A DNA stretch of 64,000 nt from Candidimonas sp. SYP-B2681 (GTDB lineage: Bacteria; Pseudomonadota; Gammaproteobacteria; Burkholderiales; Burkholderiaceae_B). The position numbers and the translations under genes are program-made. Shown here one piece after another: positions 43,430 through 51,408 of the stretch. Each line of letters opens with the position of its first letter. Positions within the stretch are counted from its first letter, which is position 1. The stretch covers positions 1-64,000 of the forward strand of contig NZ_RYDV01000006.1 in the NCBI RefSeq assembly GCF_003971065.1, written 5' to 3'. The notes under the pieces were generated by a model. The model worked only from the letters and a program-made list of their open reading frames with translations, was not told the origin of the DNA and made no database searches.

Positions 43430-43819
43430 TTGACTGATCACAACAACCCTTCGCAGATTGAGCCCCTTATTGACGTCACGCCTTTGACGAAGGCGTTGGA
43501 GCAGTTCGCGATAGACCGTGACTGGACACAGTTTCACTCCCCTAAGAATCTGGTCATGGCGCTCACTGGCGAGGTCGGTGAACTTACCGAAATATTCCAA
43601 TGGATGACCGAGGCGCAATCGCTAGCCGCCAGCACCAGTCCTGACACATCCCAAGCGGTTAAGGATGAGCTCGCCGATGTGCTGCTTTACCTGGTTCGTT
43701 TGGCCTCTGTGCTGGGGGTCGACTTAAACGACGCTGTGCAGCAAAAGCTTCAGAAAAACGCTGAAAAATACCCGGCGAACAAGGCTAAAGGCTCAAGTAA
43801 GAAATACACGGAGCTTTGA
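43430..43819 (+). CDS. MazG-like nucleotide pyrophosphohydrolase
   Basis: The 129-residue protein has the all-alpha NTP pyrophosphohydrolase motif: ALTGEVGELTEIFQWMTEAQ with metal-binding glutamates, then DELADVLLYLVRLASVLGVDL. It matches the short MazG-like or dCTPase-type branch, which removes non-canonical or excess nucleoside triphosphates. It starts at a TTG codon (43430) preceded by AGGCAACC, a modest ribosome site. It is a single gene. Confidence 0.87.
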   Translation: MTDHNNPSQIEPLIDVTPLTKALEQFAIDRDWTQFHSPKNLVMALTGEVGELTEIFQWMTEAQSLAASTSPDTSQAVKDELADVLLYLVRLASVLGVDLNDAVQQKLQKNAEKYPANKAKGSSKKYTEL

Positions 43820-44084
43820 ATATTGCCGGGGACCACCGTGCCAGAACGCGATCGCTATGCTGATAATGAAACTAGACTTTAGCGTTGTTTCTGCCTAGAC
43901 TGCTTACTCACGATGCGTTTTCATCATACCAATTAATGATATGAATCACAGAGCTCGTTGTAAACGACGCGCGGGCCTAGCACCCCGACGAAGTCTTACC
44001 GGTCGTCCGGAATCAGGCGGAAATTGGACGAAGTAGTAGCAGTTAAAAATAACATCAAGACTGACTCATCTGGAAATAAACTTC

Positions 44085-45194
44085 ATGAAAATTACCGATG
44101 TTACGTTGACTCTTTTCTCTTGGGATGGCATCACCGCGACAAGCTACGGAAAGCACACTGGCAGTTTTGGCGGTGAAAGCAAACTGAGCCTGTTGGAAAT
44201 TTTCACCGACGAAGGGGTGGTAGGACACGCTTTCCTTGGGTCTGCCCGCAACCCTGCCGACATGGATGGCCCTGGCCTTATTTACTTCCTCAAACCAGCG
44301 CTGATCGGCAAAAATCCTCTTGATAGGGAAGCGTTAAATAAGACACTATGGCAACGAGCCAGAAATGCAAGTATTCGTGCCATCGGTGCGGTTGATATTG
44401 CCTTGTGGGATATTGCAGGAAAGATCGCAGGGCTCCCCATCCACCAACTGATCGGCTCATTCCGTGACCGCATCCCCGCCTACGCGAGTTCCGCCGTACT
44501 GCCAGACCACGAATCTTACGCAGAACAGGCACTCTCGTTCAAATCCAGGAATTGGGCCGCCTACAAGATTCATCCACCACAGAACTGGCAGGAAGATATT
44601 CGATTGTGCGAAACCGTGCGCCAAGCAGTGGGCGATGACTACACGCTAATGCTCGACTCAACATGGGGCTACGATTATCCGCAAGCGCTGCGAGTCGGCA
44701 GGGCGATACAAGAATTGAATTTCTACTGGTACGAAGACCCTCTGGCGGAATGGGACATCTACAATTACCAGAAGCTTAAACAACAACTTCACATACCCAT
44801 CATGGCAACGGAATATCCCATTGCGGGACTCGATACGTATGTGGCGTGGCTCACCGCAAAAGCGACCGATTTCCTGCGCGGCGACGTAGCGGTGAAAGGC
44901 GGGATAACAACCGTATTAAAGGCTGCCCATCTTGCCGAGGCGTTCGGGATGAATTTCGAAATTCACCACGGCGGCAATTCACTGAATAACGTGGCCAATC
45001 TTCATGTCACCATGGCCATTCGCAACACGGAATTCTTCGAAGTTCTTCTGCCCGATGAGGCACAAAAATATGGTCTCGCGGAGGACATTGTCGTCAATAA
45101 CGAAGGCATGGTGCTCGCACCAACCGCCCCGGGCCTCGGTGCGAATATCGATTTTGACCTTATCTCGCGTAAGAAATTGGCAGTGCTAAGTTAA
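44085..45194 (+). CDS. Enolase-superfamily acid dehydratase-like enzyme (KxH type)
   Basis: The 369-residue protein belongs to the mandelate racemase subgroup. Metal ligands are Asp191, Glu217 and Glu243; base candidates are Lys161 and His163 in YKIHPP and His294 in FEIHHGGNS. The Lys-x-His pairing on the second strand differs from the Lys-x-Lys/Arg of typical racemases and is seen in some sugar-acid dehydratases. The likely product is a 2-keto-3-deoxy acid. It is upstream of a GntR regulator and two acid dehydrogenases; the 265-base leader contains an imperfect ATCAT/ATGAT palindrome at about 43925-43945. Confidence 0.87.
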   Translation: MKITDVTLTLFSWDGITATSYGKHTGSFGGESKLSLLEIFTDEGVVGHAFLGSARNPADMDGPGLIYFLKPALIGKNPLDREALNKTLWQRARNASIRAIGAVDIALWDIAGKIAGLPIHQLIGSFRDRIPAYASSAVLPDHESYAEQALSFKSRNWAAYKIHPPQNWQEDIRLCETVRQAVGDDYTLMLDSTWGYDYPQALRVGRAIQELNFYWYEDPLAEWDIYNYQKLKQQLHIPIMATEYPIAGLDTYVAWLTAKATDFLRGDVAVKGGITTVLKAAHLAEAFGMNFEIHHGGNSLNNVANLHVTMAIRNTEFFEVLLPDEAQKYGLAEDIVVNNEGMVLAPTAPGLGANIDFDLISRKKLAVLS

Positions 45195-45195
45195 T

Positions 45196-45984
45196 TTACT
45201 TGCTCTTCCTTAATTCGGACGCCAGCCGGGTACGCGCTAGCCTGCCCGCTGCCGCACTGCTGGCGCCCTGCCAGTATTCGGGATCAACATGCTCGATGCG
45301 TCTTGCGGTATTGAGCATGTGATGAAATGCCGCCGCCCTGGCGGCCTCGATATCCTGCGCTTCAATCGCCGCGCGGATGGCCTCATGTTCGCCGCGTACG
45401 TTCTCGGCGAGCTCTGCCTGGCGTGCTTCATTTCCGCGCGTTACCCGTATGGCGTCCTTCAATGCGCGCGTCAGCATGCCCAGCAGTTCTGGGTAATGCG
45501 GATTACCCGTGGCGTGGGCAATAGCAATATGGAAGGCTAAGTCTTCCTCTACGCCGTCGCCATCCGCTTGGACGGCGTTGTCGATGTCGGCAAGCGCCCG
45601 GTTGATGCGCAGCATATCTTGCGGGGTACGCCGCTCGGCAGCCAAAGCCGCCATTTCCGCTTCCAGTCCACGGCGCAATTCAATAATTCGCAGCACACCG
45701 CGGGCCGGGTTTTCGTCAGGCCGCCCCAGGCGGAATGCGTCGCTGGATGCTGGGTCGAGCACGACAGTACCGCTACCCTGGCGGGTATCCACGAGACCAG
45801 CAGACTTAAGGCGCGAAATAACTTCCCGTACGACGGTACGGCTCACGCCATACTGTTCCGTCATAAATTTTTCAGTAGGCAGCCGCGAATTGACGGGATA
45901 GGCGCCGCTGCGTATCTCGCGGGCCAGCATATCCGTGAGACGATCTGAAAGCGTTCTTTCAGCGCCTGGCTTGTTTTCTTGCAT
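45196..45984 (-). CDS. GntR/FadR-subfamily regulator (FCD domain)
   Basis: The 262-residue protein has an HTH at about 10-75 (SRLPTEKFMTEQYGVSRTVVREVISRLKSAGLV) and an FCD domain (EEDLAFHIAIAHATGNP, RGEHEAIRAAI) with the histidines of its metal site. ATG 45984 follows GGCGG; an ATG 11 codons upstream is also in frame. Its divergent partner is the hydroxyacid dehydrogenase, with a perfect TGACAAATTTGTCA palindrome between them, the likely operator. It probably controls the sugar-acid cluster from 44 to 51 kb. Confidence 0.93.
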   Translation of the reverse strand: MQENKPGAERTLSDRLTDMLAREIRSGAYPVNSRLPTEKFMTEQYGVSRTVVREVISRLKSAGLVDTRQGSGTVVLDPASSDAFRLGRPDENPARGVLRIIELRRGLEAEMAALAAERRTPQDMLRINRALADIDNAVQADGDGVEEDLAFHIAIAHATGNPHYPELLGMLTRALKDAIRVTRGNEARQAELAENVRGEHEAIRAAIEAQDIEAARAAAFHHMLNTARRIEHVDPEYWQGASSAAAGRLARTRLASELRKSK

Positions 45985-46032
45985 GACGTAACCGCCGCCT
46001 TTTAATACAAATACCATCGGCTAGAGAATTGC

Positions 46033-46061
46033 TTGACAAATTTGTCATATGAATTGATAGT
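46033..46061 (+). promoter_or_regulatory. Promoter and perfect palindromic GntR operator
   Basis: TTGACA (46033-46038) and GATAGT (46056-46061) are 17 bases apart. A perfect 14-base palindrome, TGACAAATTTGTCA, covers 46034-46047, so a bound dimer would cover the -35 box. FadR/FCD-type GntR regulators use such short dyads; the divergent GntR gene is the obvious binder. Confidence 0.62.
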
Positions 46062-46093
46062 ATCACAAAGGATAAAAGGAGGCATTGCAGAAT

Positions 46094-47074
46094 ATGGTCC
46101 TTAGCAGCCCGAAACCCCGGGCGTTTTTATGCCGGCGATTCACCGAAAGTGTGGAAGCAGCATTACGTAAACGCTACGATTTACGCATCAATGAAAACGA
46201 TAGCATTCTGTCGCCAGACGACATCGTGAAATCTGCACAGGGTTCTCAGGTGTTATTTGCCAGCGCCACTGAGCAAATCAACGAGAGCGTCCTGCGTCAA
46301 TTATCCCCCCGCTTGCGCTATGTGGCGACGCTCTCGGTGGGCTACGACCACATCAATACGGCGGTAGCTCAAGAGCTGGGTATCGGTGTGCTGCATACCC
46401 CCGATGTGTTAAGCGATGCCTGCTCGGAGATCGCAATGATGTTGATGCTCAACGCATGTCGTCGCGGGTACGAAGCGGATCGCATGGTGCGCAGCGGCAG
46501 CTGGACAGGCTGGAGCCCCACGCAGCTGTTGGGCATAGGGTTGAAAGGAAAACGCGTTGTAGTGTTTGGCATGGGACGCATCGGGCAAGAGATCGCTACG
46601 CGGGCACGTGCCTTTGGCATGGAAATCCACTATCACAATCGGCGTCGGCTTCCGCCAGAGCAGGAAGCGGGTGCCAGCTACCATGCGGATCTGGACGAAG
46701 CGATGCAAGTCGCAGATATCTTCGTGATCGCGGCACCTGGTTCCGCCCAATTGAAGGGAATCATCAACGCAGAACGCATAGCGCGTCTACCGGCGCGCGC
46801 CGTGATCGTAAATATATCGCGCGGCGAATTGGTGGACGACGATGCACTGATACACGCGCTGACAGGTGGTCGCGTGTTTGCCGCGGGCCTTGATGTCTTC
46901 GCCAACGAACCGAATGTCGACCCACGCTACCGCGAGCTCGACAATGTATTTCTTTCGCCGCACCTTGGCAGCGCTACCCAAGAAACCCGCGACGCCATGG
47001 GCATGCTGCTGGTGGACGGCCTGGACGCTCTCTATCAAGGCCGCACACCAAGCAACGTGCTCATCCCGCGCTAA
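46094..47074 (+). CDS. D-2-hydroxyacid dehydrogenase (glyoxylate/hydroxypyruvate reductase-like)
   Basis: The 326-residue enzyme has the NAD(P) site VVVFGMGRIGQEIATRA, catalytic Arg in VNISRGELVDDDALIHAL and the His in LSPHLGSATQE. It probably reduces glyoxylate or hydroxypyruvate, or oxidises the reverse. AGGAGG lies 11 bases before the ATG at 46094; a TTG at 46085 is too close to the same site. It is the first gene to the right of the GntR operator and is likely its main target. Confidence 0.9.
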   Translation: MVLSSPKPRAFLCRRFTESVEAALRKRYDLRINENDSILSPDDIVKSAQGSQVLFASATEQINESVLRQLSPRLRYVATLSVGYDHINTAVAQELGIGVLHTPDVLSDACSEIAMMLMLNACRRGYEADRMVRSGSWTGWSPTQLLGIGLKGKRVVVFGMGRIGQEIATRARAFGMEIHYHNRRRLPPEQEAGASYHADLDEAMQVADIFVIAAPGSAQLKGIINAERIARLPARAVIVNISRGELVDDDALIHALTGGRVFAAGLDVFANEPNVDPRYRELDNVFLSPHLGSATQETRDAMGMLLVDGLDALYQGRTPSNVLIPR

Positions 47075-47211
47075 AACTTCATCGTCACTCGAGGCCAGCT
47101 GCTGAACCCGAAACCATCTTCATTATTCCGTCAACAGTGGTTCATAGGCGGCACATGGGCGGCCTCTGCAGGCCATAGAAAAGAAAATCGAAACTAAACG
47201 AGGAGATCTCC

Positions 47212-48126
47212 ATGACTGAACAAAAACCGAATATCGGCCTGATCGGCGTAGGCTTGATGGGCTCCGGTATTGCCGCCAGCCTTTTACGTAACGGCTTTCC
47301 ACTGACCGTACTCGATCATCCGGGCAATCAGCCTTTGGATGCGCTGCTCGCCGCTGGAGTCAAGGTCAGTTCGCAGCCAGCGGAACTGGCCGCCAAGGTT
47401 GACATACTCATCCTCTGCGTCACAGGTTCTCCCCAGGTCGAGGCAGTCCTATTCCAGAAAGGGGGCGTAATCGAGGGTCTAAGGCCAGGCAGCACGGTCA
47501 TCGACTGCTCTACCGCCATACCTTCCTCCACGCTCAAGATCGCCAAAGCGATTCAGGACGCAGGCGGGTACTTCCTGGACGCGCCAATGACCCGCACGCC
47601 GAAGGAAGCCGCCGAGGGCCGGCTGAACCTACTAGTAGGCGGCGACCGCCAGGTGTACGAAAACTGCCTGCCCGTTCTCCAGAGCTACGCCGAGAATATT
47701 GCCTACGCAGGCGGGGTCGGTTCGGGCCACCAAATGAAACTGCTGCACAACTATGTGTCGCTGGGATTTTCGGCGGTACTCGCCGAGGCAGCCGCATGCG
47801 CACGCCTGACCGGCACCGACCCGAAAACATTCTGCGATATTTTGGCCGCCGGCGGTGGCGGAGGCGTTGTGCTGAATCGGCTGCGTCCCTACATCGAATC
47901 CGACGACCCCTCGGGTTTCCGTTTTTCAGTGTCCAACGCATTGAAGGATATGGGCTACTACTGCACGATGGCCGAGGAACAAGGCGCCCATGGCACCCTC
48001 GCCCTTGCCATTAAGGCGCTATACGCCGAGGCCGCACAGGCTGGGCTTGAACATTCCCCGGTACCCACGCTGATTGACCATCTTTCAACTCCGCCGGCCC
48101 TTGAGACCGCGACCAACAAACAATAA
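47212..48126 (+). CDS. 3-hydroxyisobutyrate/tartronate-semialdehyde reductase family
   Basis: The 304-residue protein has GLIGVGLMGSGIAASLLRNGF, the dinucleotide fold. It continues with LDAPMTRTPKEAAEGRLNLLVGG, where the usual SGG loop is replaced by TRTP, and catalytic Lys in GHQMKLLHNYVSLG. The changed loop suggests a substrate different from tartronate semialdehyde, probably a larger acid. GAGGAG precedes the ATG. It is followed by a coupled pair, a hydroxyacid dehydrogenase and an enolase-superfamily enzyme. Confidence 0.87.
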   Translation: MTEQKPNIGLIGVGLMGSGIAASLLRNGFPLTVLDHPGNQPLDALLAAGVKVSSQPAELAAKVDILILCVTGSPQVEAVLFQKGGVIEGLRPGSTVIDCSTAIPSSTLKIAKAIQDAGGYFLDAPMTRTPKEAAEGRLNLLVGGDRQVYENCLPVLQSYAENIAYAGGVGSGHQMKLLHNYVSLGFSAVLAEAAACARLTGTDPKTFCDILAAGGGGGVVLNRLRPYIESDDPSGFRFSVSNALKDMGYYCTMAEEQGAHGTLALAIKALYAEAAQAGLEHSPVPTLIDHLSTPPALETATNKQ

Positions 48127-48133
48127 CGGTGTG

Positions 48134-49147
48134 ATGCCTGATCTAACTATGATTAATATCGATACTCGGCCCAAAGTGGTGCTTACCGACGCCATTCATC
48201 CCAAGGCGCATGCCATCCTGGCGGATGCCGCAACAGTGGTGGTCCTGGACGCCAGTCTGGATGCAACTGCCGCCGCACGAGTACTGCGCAATGAGATCAC
48301 GGAAGCACAAGGCCTCATCGTTCGCCGGCAGTTGCCCGCCGACCTCTTCGACGGTCCCAACGCATTGCGCGGAATCGTCCGCCACGGTGTCGGCCTGGAC
48401 TTCATTCCGGTCGACAGTGCGACACGACACGGCCTGCCCGTCGCAAATACTCCCGAAGTCAATGCGAACGCCGTTGCTGAGTACGCCATCACCGCCATGC
48501 TGGAAAGTGCGCGCCGTTTCAGGTTCTTCGACCATCAGGTGCGTCAGGGCAATTGGAATGAAAGAAAAAGCGCTGCCTCGACAACGTTCGAACTCAGGGG
48601 AAGGGCGATAGGCATCGTAGGCTTTGGCGCTATCGGAAAGCGAATTGCCGAGATCGCCGCCAACGGTTTCGGCATGGGCGTTGCGGCCCATACACGCAGC
48701 CCTTCCCGTCTGCCTGCTGGGGTTCCCGCACTTACGCTCGACGACCTATTTGCACGAAGTGACTTCATCGTACTGGCTTGCCCGCTAACTGAACAAACGC
48801 GTGGCATGGTCAATAGTAGCGTTCTCTCGCATGCAAAACCGGGCCTGGTGCTGATCAATGTCGCCCGAGGCGCGGTGATCAATGAAACTGATCTTATCCA
48901 GGCGCTGGAAGCCGGCCAGCTTGCAGGTGCCGCGCTAGACGTATTCGCCACCCAGCCGCTACCCATGGACAGCAGGCTGCGCAACCATCCACGCGTGTTG
49001 CTCACTCCTCACCTTGCTGGAACCACTCAGGATGCGGAGCGAGCAATGGGCCTGATGGCCGTAGAGACCCAGCTGGCGCTGCTTCGAGGCGAACGGCCCG
49101 AAAATGTTGTCAACCGTGAATGCTACGCAGTAAAGGATATTCAATGA
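48134..49147 (+). CDS. D-2-hydroxyacid (3-phosphoglycerate-like) dehydrogenase
   Basis: The 337-residue protein has GIVGFGAIGKRIAEIAANGFGM, then catalytic Arg in INVARGAVINETDLIQAL and His in LTPHLAGTTQDAERAMGLMAVE. The C-terminal tail is that of SerA-like dehydrogenases without the ACT domain. The ATG at 48134 is eight bases after the previous stop; a longer frame overlaps that gene and lacks a ribosome site. Its stop overlaps the next ATG (ATGA), so it is coupled to the enolase-superfamily gene. Confidence 0.87.
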   Translation: MPDLTMINIDTRPKVVLTDAIHPKAHAILADAATVVVLDASLDATAAARVLRNEITEAQGLIVRRQLPADLFDGPNALRGIVRHGVGLDFIPVDSATRHGLPVANTPEVNANAVAEYAITAMLESARRFRFFDHQVRQGNWNERKSAASTTFELRGRAIGIVGFGAIGKRIAEIAANGFGMGVAAHTRSPSRLPAGVPALTLDDLFARSDFIVLACPLTEQTRGMVNSSVLSHAKPGLVLINVARGAVINETDLIQALEAGQLAGAALDVFATQPLPMDSRLRNHPRVLLTPHLAGTTQDAERAMGLMAVETQLALLRGERPENVVNRECYAVKDIQ

Positions 49148-50292
49148 AAATAACGCGCATCACCGCCATCCCCCTTTCCTTTCGATTGCCTGAAGGCAAG
49201 ACCGTCACCATGGGCGTTGGCAGCACCTTGAAGCGCGATGCCATCATCGTTCGCGTCGAGACGTCCGAAGGCATCACCGGTTACGGCGAATCGCATCCAG
49301 GCCGCAGCCCTGGCGCCATTGTCAGTCACATTCACAATACGCTCTCGCCCCTGCTGGTCGGCATGTCCGCCACCGACGTCGTCGGTGCCTGGCAACGTGT
49401 GCACCGCATGCAATTCTCAAGCCACGGCCTGGGGGCTGGCGCTGCGCTTGCCTTGTCCGGTATCGACATGGCCTTATGGGACATTCGTGGCAAAGCCGCC
49501 AACATGCCGTTGTATGAATTACTTGGCGGGTCCCGCAGACGGCTACCGGCATATGCGGGCGGCATCGCGCTTGGCTACCAGCCTGCGCAGGCTCTGGCCG
49601 AAGAAGCGCAGTCATACATCGAACGGGGCTATCGAGCCATCAAACTGCGTATCGGTGATACGGTCAAGGATGATATTGCACGTTGCTTGCACGTTCGCAA
49701 AACAGTGGGTGACGACATCGACATTCTGACCGATGCAAACACCGCTTATACGATTGCACAGGCGCGTCGCGTGCTGCCCGTGCTGGCGGACATCCAGGCT
49801 GGTTGGCTAGAGGAACCGTTTGCATGTAATGATTTCGCCTCGTATCGCGAAGCTTCCAAGATTACGCCACTGGTACCTTTGGCCGCCGGCGAGAATCACT
49901 TCATGCGCTTCGAGTTCGCCCAAATGCTTGAGGCGGGTGCCGTACAGGTTTGGCAGCCGGATTTATCGAAGACCGGAGGCATTACCGAAGCCGTACGAAT
50001 CGCCGCCATGGCATCGGCCTTTCGCATCCCGATCAATGCACACAGTTCAGCGACCGGCCTGAACCATGCCGCGACACTGCACTTTTTGGCGGCAACAGAG
50101 AACGCCGGATATTTCGAAGCCTGCGTCTCGCACTTCAATCCATTCCGAGACATGTTCGGCCCCACCTTCACCATTGGCAGCGACGGCTGCGTAGAGCCGC
50201 CGTCCGGCCCTGGACTGGGCGTGGAAGTCGACGAATCCATATTCGAAGATTTTCCGGTGATCGATGGACCGGGATACGTTGTGAAGTTCTAA
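49144..50292 (+). CDS. Mandelate racemase / muconate-lactonizing family enzyme (KxR type)
   Basis: The 382-residue enzyme carries metal ligands Asp197 (LTDAN), Glu223 (LEEPF) and Glu250 (AAGEN), with Lys167 and Arg169 in IKLRIG and a histidine in INAHSSATG. This Lys-x-Arg pattern is that of acid dehydratases and racemases distinct from the first enolase-type gene at 44085. ATGA overlap couples it to the dehydrogenase upstream. A Bug gene starts 38 bases downstream, so it completes a transport-and-catabolism operon. Confidence 0.9.
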   Translation: MKITRITAIPLSFRLPEGKTVTMGVGSTLKRDAIIVRVETSEGITGYGESHPGRSPGAIVSHIHNTLSPLLVGMSATDVVGAWQRVHRMQFSSHGLGAGAALALSGIDMALWDIRGKAANMPLYELLGGSRRRLPAYAGGIALGYQPAQALAEEAQSYIERGYRAIKLRIGDTVKDDIARCLHVRKTVGDDIDILTDANTAYTIAQARRVLPVLADIQAGWLEEPFACNDFASYREASKITPLVPLAAGENHFMRFEFAQMLEAGAVQVWQPDLSKTGGITEAVRIAAMASAFRIPINAHSSATGLNHAATLHFLAATENAGYFEACVSHFNPFRDMFGPTFTIGSDGCVEPPSGPGLGVEVDESIFEDFPVIDGPGYVVKF

Positions 50293-50330
50293 ACACATAA
50301 CAACACGGCCTCAGGGTCGAGGAGACGACG

Positions 50331-51317
50331 ATGAACATGAAAAAGCTGACTGTCCTGCTGGGTGGCATCACCCTGGCTTTGGCATCGACAAGCATGGTTT
50401 CGGCCAATACAGCGGAATCGTATCCCAACAAACCGGTCCGGATCGTCGTACCTTATACACCAGGCGGCTTCAACGACACGCTGGCTCGCACGGCGAGTGA
50501 ATACCTGACCAAAGAGTGGAAACAGTCGGTAGTCGTCGAGAACAAACCCGGGGGCAATACCCTGATCGGCAACACGATGGTCGCTCAGTCCAAGCCAGAC
50601 GGCTATACCTTGCTGATTACGCCGCTGCCGTTCTCCGCTCTACCTGGGCTCTATCGGGACAAAATGCCTTATGACGCCCTCAAGGATTTTGAGCCGGTAA
50701 TCTGGGCAGGCAGCACGCAGAACATTCTCACTGTACGAGCCGATTCCAGGTTCAAAAGCGTCAAGGATCTCATTGACTACGCCAAGGAGAATCCAGGAAA
50801 GGTGAACTACGGATCAACTGGCTCGGGTTCTTCGAATCACTTGTCCATGGAGCTCTTTTTGGAGCTGACAGGCACCAAGATGACACACATTCCCTACAAA
50901 GGTAGTGCACCTGCGGTCACTGCACTTCTGGCAGGAGATATCGACGTCTTGTTCGACAACCTTCCTAACGTCTATCCCAATATCACTGCCGGCAAATTAA
51001 ACGCCCTGGCATCAACCGGCAATAAGCGGGCACTCCTGCTGCCCAAGATCCCGACGGTAGCCGAGGCCGGCGTGCCAGGCTATGAGGTATCCGTTTGGTT
51101 CGGCATGCAAGCGCCAGCTGGCACCCCCGCCGATATCATCAAAAAGGTGAATGCAGGCATGGTAAAAATGCTGAACGAAAAAGATGTGATCGAGAAGTTC
51201 AACAAGCAGGGAGTAGAGGTTGTGGCGAGCACGCCTGGGGAGTTCAAGACCTTGGTCAATACCGAAGTGAAGAAATGGACGGGAGTCATCGATCGTGCGG
51301 GGATCAAGATTGAGTAA
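50331..51317 (+). CDS. Bug-family (TctC-type) periplasmic binding protein
   Basis: The 328-residue protein has a signal peptide ending near VSA and mature start YPNKPVRIVVPYTPGGFNDTLAR. It has the ligand-loop region VENKPGGNTLIGNTMVAQSKPDG. GGAGACGACG precedes the ATG. As the last gene of the sugar-acid operon it probably binds the acid degraded there. A large imperfect hairpin follows the stop. Confidence 0.93.
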   Translation: MNMKKLTVLLGGITLALASTSMVSANTAESYPNKPVRIVVPYTPGGFNDTLARTASEYLTKEWKQSVVVENKPGGNTLIGNTMVAQSKPDGYTLLITPLPFSALPGLYRDKMPYDALKDFEPVIWAGSTQNILTVRADSRFKSVKDLIDYAKENPGKVNYGSTGSGSSNHLSMELFLELTGTKMTHIPYKGSAPAVTALLAGDIDVLFDNLPNVYPNITAGKLNALASTGNKRALLLPKIPTVAEAGVPGYEVSVWFGMQAPAGTPADIIKKVNAGMVKMLNEKDVIEKFNKQGVEVVASTPGEFKTLVNTEVKKWTGVIDRAGIKIE

Positions 51318-51323
51318 TTTCTA

Positions 51324-51397
51324 ATTGTTCCTGCTCGACGCTTGCGGCAAATAGGCACCGACGTGTATGAGCGTGTTCCGCAGCGTCGAGCAACAAT
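51324..51397. repeat. Imperfect inverted repeat at convergent junction
   Basis: ATTGTT(CCT)GCTCGACGCT(T)GCGG pairs with CCGCAGCGTCGAGCAACAAT: a 10-base perfect core GCTCGACGCT at 51333-51342 and 51382-51391, extended by GCGG and ATTGTT with two small bulges. The arms flank about 30 bases. It lies between convergent genes and could be a terminator without a U-tract or a repeat remnant. Confidence 0.55.
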
Positions 51398-51408
51398 CGG
51401 GTTATCAA

